Shown: positions 63,901 to 64,000 of the stretch, one piece after another
Layout of the letters: each line of letters begins with the position of its first letter
Position numbering within the stretch: position 1 is the stretch's first letter
Source: Amphibalanus amphitrite
Taxonomy: Eukaryota; Arthropoda; Thecostraca; Balanomorpha; Balanidae
DNA length: 64,000 bases
Assembly: GCF_019059575.1 (NCBI RefSeq)
Contig: NW_024881853.1
Span: forward strand, 124,001 to 188,000
Reading direction: 5' to 3'
Made by a program: the position numbers and the translations under genes
Notes under the pieces: generated by a model
What the model was told of the DNA's origin: nothing
The model's input: only the letters and a program-made list of their open reading frames with translations
The model's database searches: none

Positions 63901-63914
63901 GGCGGAGAAAGTGA
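3242..63914 (+). CDS. nAChRalpha1: nicotinic acetylcholine receptor alpha subunit, whole gene (11 coding exons)
   Basis: Subunit of a pentameric acetylcholine-gated cation channel of the cell membrane. Joined exons: 3242-3427, 39651-39695, 43567-43676, 49035-49215, 52382-52497, 57658-57826, 58174-58310, 61557-61697, 62599-62766, 63225-63429, 63735-63914. Intron phases agree at every junction and give 545 residues, normal for the family. Visible landmarks are the signal peptide (1-19), loop A W105/Y112, Cys-loop C147-C161, loop B W168, loop C Y218/C220/C221/Y225, M1 (about 239-262), M2 (270-290) preceded by GEK, M3 (about 302-325), a cytoplasmic loop (about 327-486) and M4 (about 501-520). The vicinal cysteines mark an alpha subunit, and E268 fits cation selectivity. 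The core resembles arthropod alpha1/alpha2 subunits as I remember them. The symbol is inferred from that resemblance. The least certain parts are the 5' UTR, the end of exon 8 and the start of exon 9. Confidence 0.93.
4104..4380. mobile_element. 277 bp MITE with TAGCCGTTTTCACG inverted termini
   Basis: Termini are perfect inverted repeats beginning TAGCCGTTTTCACGACGGGC. GTAA flanks both sides (4100-4103 and 4381-4384), a probable 4 bp target-site duplication, although TA is also possible. Inside, a block containing GGTGCAGATTTGGTCAAATT occurs twice. Too short to code for anything. It ends 25 bases before the next element. Confidence 0.75.
4406..5301. mobile_element. TTAA-type element, family B copy 1, flanked by ATAT
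   Basis: Termini CCCTCGCATG...CATGCGAGGG with long G-run/core/C-run blocks (core GTCGGATGGAC) at both ends and GGTCA arrays inside. It matches 15343-16243 in inverted orientation over its whole length. Unlike every other intact copy here, the flanks read ATAT on both sides instead of TTAA. Confidence 0.82.
5302..7935. other. intron 1 segment with GC-rich blocks and a poly-G run
   Basis: GC-rich stretches at about 5400-5800 and 6210-7080, a short CT tract (5626-5641) and a run of about 15 G at 6988-7002. Open frames on both strands here follow the base composition and none resembles a known family. The remainder is AT-rich with nothing recognised. Confidence 0.4.
7936..10312. mobile_element. 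TTAA element, family C, interrupted by a second TTAA element
   Basis: Outer ends TTAA-CCCGCGCCCTGATGGGG and CCCCATCTGGGCGCGGG-TTAA. The cores are GGCCATTTTGGCC on the left and its complement GGCCAAAATGGCC on the right. A different TTAA element (7991-9187) sits inside it. Removing that one rejoins GTTTTTC-TTAA-ATAGCGAG, the sort of junction expected from insertion at an internal TTAA. It has GGTCA arrays and TGACGTCA near 9660 and 10130. No transposase. Confidence 0.85.
7991..9187. mobile_element. TTAA element, family D copy 1, nested inside family C
   Basis: Ends TTAA-CCTTCCAGGCGGTGGGG and CCACCGCCTGCCGGG-TTAA. The cores are GCAATTTTTTGC and GCAAAAAAGTGC. Its interior resembles the host element's interior (CAATTCTAGACCTCGTAGCG occurs near 8556 and again near 9690), so the nested pair are related families. 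It shares its outer termini with the elements at 28475, 32383 and 36297. Confidence 0.85.
10313..12219. other. intron 1 segment, nothing recognised
   Basis: AT-rich unique-looking sequence. No exon-like frame with splice sites, no terminal repeats and no microsatellite longer than short homopolymers. Confidence 0.4.
12220..13226. mobile_element. TTAA-flanked piggyBac-like MITE, family A copy 2
   Basis: Same termini, cores and internal hairpin as 862-1870, in the same orientation and nearly the same length. TTAA on both flanks is intact. Few differences from copy 1 are visible by eye, suggesting fairly recent spread. Confidence 0.87.
13227..15342. other. intron 1 segment, nothing recognised
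   Basis: Mixed-composition sequence with a small GC-rich patch (about 14020-14090). No supported gene or repeat. Confidence 0.4.
15343..16243. mobile_element. TTAA-flanked element, family B copy 2
   Basis: TTAA-CCCTCGCATG...CATGCGAGGG-TTAA with cores GTCGGTTGGAC and GTCCATCCGAC. It is an inverted copy of 4406-5301. GGTCA/TGACC arrays near 15520-15560, 15680-15705 and 15870-15930. Non-autonomous. Confidence 0.87.
16244..17802. other. intron 1 segment, nothing recognised
   Basis: No gene. A short AGGTCAGGTCAC stretch at 16735-16745 may be a scrap of a GGTCA-rich element. Otherwise unique-looking. Confidence 0.35.
17803..18470. repeat. repeat block: CCTATAGG palindromes and three diverged tandem units
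   Basis: It starts with about three copies of an ACCTATAGGTA palindrome (17803-17860). From about 17890 there are three diverged units, each with a CGCAATCGG...CCGTT...GAGAT stretch and GCACGTGC palindromes. The block is bracketed by an imperfect inverted pair, GGAGCGAGCGAG near 17900 and CTCGCTTCGCTCGCTCC near 18445. It may be a non-autonomous transposon, but no target duplication was resolved. Confidence 0.5.
18668..19874. mobile_element. TTAA-flanked element, family E
   Basis: TTAA-CCCGCGACCTGGTGGGG on the left and CCACCAGGGCGCGGG-TTAA on the right, where the outer motif is doubled. Cores GCTATTTTTTGC and GCAAAAAATAGC match each other. The interior is related to families C and D (TGACGTCA, TGACCT arrays, GACGAGCTGCATCGAATC). 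No coding capacity. Confidence 0.86.
19875..22606. other. intron 1 segment with small GA tract
   Basis: Contains a poly-T run near 21245, several GTGGACAT repeats (21310-21420), a C-rich patch (about 21980-22060) and a GA microsatellite (22365-22396). No gene supported. Confidence 0.4.
22607..23611. mobile_element. TTAA-flanked piggyBac-like MITE, family A copy 3
   Basis: Same structure as 862-1870 and 12220-13226, with TTAA on both sides and the same internal hairpin and GGTCA arrays. All three family A copies lie in the same orientation. Confidence 0.87.
23612..24546. other. intron 1 segment, nothing recognised
   Basis: AT-rich sequence between a family A element and the long CT tract. 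No gene seen. Confidence 0.35.
24547..24722. repeat. (CT)n microsatellite, about 175 bp
   Basis: Almost pure CT dinucleotides with a few TTC and CGCT interruptions between about 24620 and 24660. Long open frames of Ser-Leu or Arg-Glu repeats across it are artefacts. Confidence 0.97.
24723..27140. other. intron 1 segment, nothing recognised
   Basis: Mixed sequence with a purine-rich patch at about 25310-25385. No exon-like frame or terminal repeats found. Confidence 0.35.
28475..29510. mobile_element. TTAA element, family D, nested in array copy 1
   Basis: TTAA-CCTTCCAGGCGG...CCGCCTGCCGGG-TTAA with matching cores GCATTTTTTGC and GCAAAAAATGC. Related to 7991-9187. Present at the same place in all three array copies, so the insertion predates the tandem amplification. 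Confidence 0.87.
30364..30887. mobile_element. TA-flanked 524 bp MITE in right arm of array copy 1
   Basis: Termini TAGTTCGTTTTT...AAAAACGAACTA with about 30 bp of inverted repeat continuing into CAAAAGGACGCTGGCTC. Comparison with the uninterrupted left arm shows it split an ACCTAGGTAGTTTGC site and duplicated TA, as Tc1/mariner-type elements do. The interior has TGACGTCAC facing its inverse. Non-coding. Confidence 0.82.
31044..31046. other. TAC spacer between array copies 1 and 2
   Basis: Exactly three bases separate the end of copy 1 from the start of copy 2. TAC also follows copy 3, and TAC-A precedes copy 1. Confidence 0.85.
32383..33417. mobile_element. TTAA element, family D, nested in array copy 2
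   Basis: Same element as 28475-29510. The left flank reads TCAA, a point change from the TTAA kept in the other two copies. Confidence 0.87.
34271..34799. mobile_element. TA-flanked MITE in right arm of array copy 2
   Basis: Same insertion as 30364-30887, with slightly longer T and A runs at its ends. Confidence 0.82.
36297..37331. mobile_element. TTAA element, family D, nested in array copy 3
   Basis: Same element as 28475-29510 with TTAA intact on both sides and a few private substitutions. Confidence 0.87.
38180..38599. mobile_element. 420 bp TA-flanked MITE unique to array copy 3
   Basis: Inverted repeats of about 100 bp starting TAGTTCGTTTTTCTTAAG. It is inserted at TA (38178-38179, repeated at 38600-38601) in a site that is unbroken in copies 1 and 2. 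It shares the first 12 terminal bases with the neighbouring MITE but not the rest, so the two are different families probably moved by related enzymes. Confidence 0.85.
38606..39129. mobile_element. TA-flanked MITE in right arm of array copy 3
   Basis: Same insertion as 30364-30887. It now lies four bases from the copy-3-specific element, separated only by GGTA and its flanking TA. Confidence 0.82.
39651..39695 (+). CDS. nAChRalpha1: nAChR alpha, coding exon 2 (45 bp, loop D)
   Basis: Encodes residues 63-77, [15 protein letters not shown], with W74 at the loop D position. The 45-base length, phase 0 on both sides, TTTCAG acceptor and GTGAGT donor match the small second or third exon conserved in nAChR genes from insects to vertebrates. 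It is too short to be found as an open frame alone and was recognised by protein similarity. It lies about 36 kb from exon 1 and 355 bases after the end of the transposon array. Confidence 0.95.
39899..41086. mobile_element. TTAA-flanked element, family F (intron 2)
   Basis: TTAA-CCCGCGCCCCGCTGGG, with the motif repeated once, and CAGCGGGGCGCGGG-TTAA. The core GCAGATTCTGC is a perfect palindrome and identical at both ends. Very dense GGTCA runs near 40075-40105, 40230-40270 and 40390-40425. TGACGTCA-like sites follow. No transposase. Fills much of intron 2. Confidence 0.88.
41087..41625. other. intron 2 segment, nothing recognised
   Basis: Contains a 98-codon open frame (41333-41629) with no recognised domain. 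It runs into the next transposon, so it is not called a gene. Confidence 0.35.
42105..42323. mobile_element. small inverted-repeat element inside family G
   Basis: 28-base arms (42105-42132 and 42296-42323) beginning GTACGGGGACCCGCAG and ending CTGCGGGTCCCTGTAC, with one mismatch. Interior non-coding. Target duplication not resolved. Confidence 0.65.
42366..42814 (+). mobile_element. LINE 3' end (5'-truncated)
   Basis: The frame ending at 42678 contains [20 protein letters not shown] and [19 protein letters not shown], a pattern typical of the extreme C terminus of non-LTR reverse transcriptases (RTE- or CR1-like). After the stop comes a short 3' region with AATAAA (42785-42790) and four GAATCT repeats (42791-42814), a normal LINE tail. 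Everything upstream of the C terminus is missing, so it cannot move by itself. The left boundary is approximate. Confidence 0.75.
43567..43676 (+). CDS. nAChRalpha1: nAChR alpha, coding exon 3 (110 bp, loop A)
   Basis: Encodes residues 78-113 plus two bases of codon 114, from [12 protein letters not shown] through [20 protein letters not shown] to LYN. It carries the loop A residues W105 and Y112 of the acetylcholine site. The 110-base length and phase-2 end are the classic values for this nAChR exon. Acceptor GGTCAG; donor GTAAGC at 43677. Confidence 0.96.
43677..44452 (+). other. intron 3, first part, nothing recognised
   Basis: AT-rich intron sequence after the exon 3 donor with no repeats noted. 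Confidence 0.4.
44537..45495. repeat. inverted-repeat block in intron 3 (possible MITE)
   Basis: Arms of about 45 bp (44537-44581 and 45450-45495), both containing CGAGTTTCCTAAGTGTGGAA or its complement. The interior has short local repeats of CCGCACTACCTGCTAATAA type (about 44995-45090). A target duplication was not found. GC-rich flanks. Confidence 0.5.
45496..48337 (+). other. intron 3, later part, GC-rich patches
   Basis: GC-rich segments at about 45480-46210 and 47560-47840, and a short C-run at 47155-47165. Several open frames (for example 46957-47460) show no recognised domain or conserved splice context. Confidence 0.35.
48338..48384. repeat. perfect 19 bp hairpin
   Basis: Arms GCACAGATAACAGTAGTAC (48338-48356) and its exact complement (48366-48384) around a 9-base loop. 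It sits about 110 bases before a CT microsatellite. It may be a tiny fold-back element or an RNA hairpin. The stem is short for a microRNA precursor. Confidence 0.7.
48498..48596. repeat. (CT)n microsatellite
   Basis: About 100 bp of CT dinucleotides with few interruptions, in intron 3 about 440 bases before exon 4. Confidence 0.95.
49035..49215 (+). CDS. nAChRalpha1: nAChR alpha, coding exon 4 (Cys-loop and loop B)
   Basis: Encodes the last base of codon 114 and residues 115-174. It contains the disulfide loop C147-C161 with 13 residues between the cysteines and the invariant FPFD, which couples binding to gating, followed by SWTYDG with the loop B tryptophan W168. Acceptor CTCCCTCAG and donor GTGAGG are both good. 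Codon usage is strongly GC-ending, unlike the AT-rich intron downstream. Confidence 0.96.
49216..50502 (+). other. intron 4, first part, nothing recognised
   Basis: AT-rich sequence after the exon 4 donor. No gene or repeat supported. Confidence 0.4.
50503..50700. repeat. (GA)n microsatellite, interrupted
   Basis: Two long GA blocks separated by GGAGAGAAGGAGGG-type sequence, followed by GAGAGGAGAGAGT repeats. The frames spanning it are low-complexity artefacts. Confidence 0.95.
50900..51300. other. CpG-rich patch in intron 4
   Basis: High GC with frequent CG dinucleotides and several overlapping open frames on both strands, none matching a known family. It could be a regulatory CpG island or simply a GC-rich insertion. 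Confidence 0.35.
51909..51982. repeat. (GA)n microsatellite
   Basis: About 70 bp of GA dinucleotides in intron 4, followed by purine-rich sequence to about 52040 and about 400 bases before exon 5. Confidence 0.95.
52382..52497 (+). CDS. nAChRalpha1: nAChR alpha, coding exon 5 (beta strands between loops B and C)
   Basis: Encodes residues 175-212 plus two bases of codon 213: [11 protein letters not shown], then [20 protein letters not shown]. The SVEWDIL motif is a strong family signature between loops B and C. The [11 protein letters not shown] stretch corresponds to the variable loop F, where subunits differ most. Acceptor TTGTTGCAG, donor GTGAGA, end phase 2. Confidence 0.95.
52498..53904 (+). 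other. intron 5, first part, nothing recognised
   Basis: GC-rich at about 52780-52990 and 53330-53650, otherwise AT-rich. No exon-like frame with splice sites was found. Confidence 0.35.
53905..55386 (-). mobile_element. 5'-truncated non-LTR retrotransposon (LINE) with reverse transcriptase domain
   Basis: A minus-strand fragment lying opposite to the nAChR gene in intron 5. It begins inside the conserved NYRPIS box (about 55366-55383). The open frame runs to a TAA at 54112-54114 and is followed by about 185 bases of 3' sequence ending in an (AAT)n tail (53905-53927). The endonuclease half and the first RT blocks are missing, so this is a dead-on-arrival copy. Confidence 0.92.
54112..55386 (-). 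pseudogene. LINE reverse transcriptase, N-terminally truncated
   Basis: Partial ORF2 protein that would copy element RNA into DNA at the target site. Counting from the V of VSKILERVV (55353), visible blocks are FGFRPGHS (about 28-35), [13 protein letters not shown] with the first catalytic Asp (about 63), [19 protein letters not shown] (about 114-132) and YADD (146-149). The C-terminal [16 protein letters not shown] is typical of Jockey/CR1-group elements, which is my best placement. Upstream the frame closes at a TAG at 55387-55389, exactly where LINE homology stops, as expected for 5' truncation. The remaining frame has no stops, so the copy is probably young. Confidence 0.9.
55496..55792. 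mobile_element. 297 bp fold-back MITE
   Basis: Inverted arms of about 85 bp starting CACTGAAAACAATTTAACCC and ending GGGTTAAATTGTTTTCAGTG. A TTAACCC/GGGTTAA pair occurs inside, but the inverted identity continues 14 bases beyond it, so the true ends are the CACTG termini. The centre contains a second small inverted pair (AGCGGACATG / GCGGTTATATCCGCT type). Non-coding. Confidence 0.75.
55793..57657 (+). other. intron 5, last part, nothing recognised
   Basis: Mixed sequence up to the exon 6 acceptor. No supported gene or repeat. Confidence 0.35.
57658..57826 (+). CDS. nAChRalpha1: nAChR alpha, coding exon 6 (loop C vicinal cysteines and M1)
   Basis: Completes codon 213 and encodes residues 214-269. 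[12 protein letters not shown] carries Y218, the vicinal cysteines C220-C221 and Y225, the agonist-capping loop that defines an alpha subunit. N231 in FNIT is a conserved glycosylation sequon. [15 protein letters not shown] opens M1, and the exon ends exactly after SGEK, just before M2. Acceptor CTTTTTCAG; the GTGAGA donor leads straight into a purine-rich tract. Confidence 0.97.
57827..57925 (+). repeat. purine-rich GA tract at start of intron 6
   Basis: Begins directly at the exon 6 donor with GTGAGAGGAAGAGGGAGAGG-type sequence and ends in a pure GA run. Nearly all purine on the + strand for about 95 bases, in an intron only 347 bases long. Confidence 0.9.
58174..58310 (+). CDS. nAChRalpha1: nAChR alpha, coding exon 7 (M2 pore helix and start of M3)
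   Basis: Encodes residues 270-314 plus two bases of codon 315. M2 runs from [15 protein letters not shown] to the extracellular ring E289, followed by [15 protein letters not shown] into M3. With K269 as position 0', T271 is 2', S275 is 6', I278 is 9', H281 is 12' and V282 is 13'. Position 9' is leucine in vertebrate muscle and neuronal subunits, so isoleucine stands out, though arthropod alpha1/alpha2 subunits may share it. Acceptor CCCCCAG, donor GTAGAG. Confidence 0.96.
58827..59428. mobile_element. TTAA-flanked element, family H (602 bp, intron 7)
   Basis: TTAA-CCCGGCGGCCGCTGGG, with the motif repeated once, and CAGCGGCTCGTGGG-TTAA. Cores GCATATAGTTGC and GCAACTTTATGC match. TGACGTCA sites occur at about 59020-59035 and 59250-59265. 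It is the shortest of the set and has far fewer GGTCA motifs. Confidence 0.83.
59578..60732. mobile_element. TTAA element, family I, right end missing
   Basis: Left end TTAA-CCCGCGCCCCACTGGGG, doubled, with core GCTATTCATAGC. The interior has GGTCA arrays and TGACGTCA. On the right the G-run and core GCTATAAATAGC are present, but the sequence breaks after two further C's into unrelated DNA (60733). The expected C-run and GGGTTAA terminus are gone. It could not be mobilised as it stands. Confidence 0.82.
60733..61556 (+). other. intron 7, last part, nothing recognised
   Basis: Unique-looking intron sequence before the exon 8 acceptor. No repeats or exon-like frames supported. Confidence 0.4.
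61557..61697 (+). CDS. nAChRalpha1: nAChR alpha, coding exon 8 (M3 end and start of cytoplasmic loop)
   Basis: Completes codon 315 and encodes residues 316-361: [20 protein letters not shown], then APWVRRLF and [11 protein letters not shown], the conserved M3 tail and first helix of the cytoplasmic loop. Acceptor TGTTGCAG. The 3' end is uncertain. A donor GTCGGG at 61698 is weak, while GTAAGC at 61758 is much closer to consensus and leaves the same phase, adding 20 residues. The frame meets a TAA at 61759-61761, so an unspliced message would truncate the subunit before M4. Confidence 0.88.
61698..62598 (+). other. intron 8 (about 900 bp), possible extra loop exon not supported
   Basis: A CTCAG acceptor at about 62240-62244 is followed by an open frame that would be in phase with exon 8, but it has no convincing donor before a stop. 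The first 60 bases may instead be an in-frame extension of exon 8. Confidence 0.45.
62599..62766 (+). CDS. nAChRalpha1: nAChR alpha, coding exon 9 (variable cytoplasmic loop)
   Basis: Encodes about residues 363-417 of the poorly conserved cytoplasmic loop, rich in Ser, Gly and Pro, ending [11 protein letters not shown]. Evidence is indirect but good: the frame is open, codons are GC-ending, the GTGAGG donor at 62767 is strong, and the end phase fits exon 10 exactly. The start is ambiguous. GTTGTCAG ending at 62598 and CGTTTCCAG ending at 62646 both give the required phase, and the second has the better pyrimidine tract. The later start would remove 16 residues. Confidence 0.72.
63225..63429 (+). 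CDS. nAChRalpha1: nAChR alpha, coding exon 10 (end of cytoplasmic loop)
   Basis: Completes codon 418 and encodes residues 419-486. Most is a variable loop with several cysteines (NPSC, PLCD, GCSQ). It ends in [18 protein letters not shown], which matches the amphipathic pre-M4 helix of nAChR subunits (FIAEN type). Acceptor TTTTCCCCACAG is excellent and donor GTGAGT is good. Intron phases are 2 in and 0 out, joining the M4 exon cleanly. Confidence 0.93.
63735..63914 (+). CDS. nAChRalpha1: nAChR alpha, last coding exon 11 (M4 and C terminus)
   Basis: Encodes residues 487-545 and a TGA stop at 63912-63914. [18 protein letters not shown] leads into M4, followed by [15 protein letters not shown] and a short polar tail ending FRRRK. 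This is the standard C terminus of arthropod alpha subunits. Acceptor CTTTCCTTCCGCAG is strong. Confidence 0.96.
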   Translation: MREDWKYVAMVLDRLFLWVFLLAVVVGTAGIILQAPSLYDDRVALDLKYSEIGRFRRRK

Positions 63915-64000
63915 GATGACAGCGCCACTGGCGGACGATATAGGAAGCTGTGCTTTGTGCTGGCGCTCGTCAAGGGATATGGCGATGGTTGTTGAGGTGC
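63915..64000 (+). other. start of nAChR 3' UTR
   Basis: Sequence after the stop codon up to the window edge. No AATAAA signal is seen, so the polyadenylation site lies beyond the window. Confidence 0.6.

Overview
The window is eukaryotic. Its one recognisable host gene is a nicotinic acetylcholine receptor (nAChR) alpha subunit on the + strand, spread over eleven coding exons from 3242 to 63914. The reading frame can be followed through every GT-AG junction and gives about 545 residues: signal peptide, Cys-loop, vicinal cysteines of loop C, M1-M4, and a stop 86 bases before the window ends. The protein resembles the arthropod alpha1/alpha2 type. GC-rich third codon positions, many CT/GA microsatellites and dense DNA-transposon insertions suggest an arthropod, possibly a crustacean. 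The species is an inference.

Layout: 1-3241 is upstream sequence, with one 1 kb transposable element (862-1870) and a CpG-dense stretch (about 2540-2860) that could be promoter or 5' UTR. Coding exon 1 (3242-3427) carries the signal peptide. Intron 1 is about 36.2 kb, and a little over half of it is recognisable mobile DNA. It holds TTAA-flanked piggyBac-like elements, a long CT tract, and a 12.2 kb head-to-tail array of three copies of a 3.9 kb long-inverted-repeat transposon (27141-39295) with smaller elements nested inside. Exons 2-11 follow (39651-63914). Their introns hold more TTAA elements, GA/CT microsatellites, a LINE reverse-transcriptase fragment (53905-55386, minus strand) and a LINE 3' end (about 42366-42814).

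The most interesting structure outside the gene is a group of about 15 insertions (0.6-2.4 kb, often nested). They are bounded by TTAA and have CCC...GGG ends. At each complete end sits a G-run, a short family-specific self-complementary core, and a C-run. The interiors are full of GGTCA/TGACC pentamers and TGACGTCA octamers. The core differs between families but matches at the two ends of one element. No coding capacity for a transposase was seen in any of them.

No tRNA, rRNA, CRISPR array or second host gene could be supported. Long open frames inside microsatellites and transposons were judged not to be genes.
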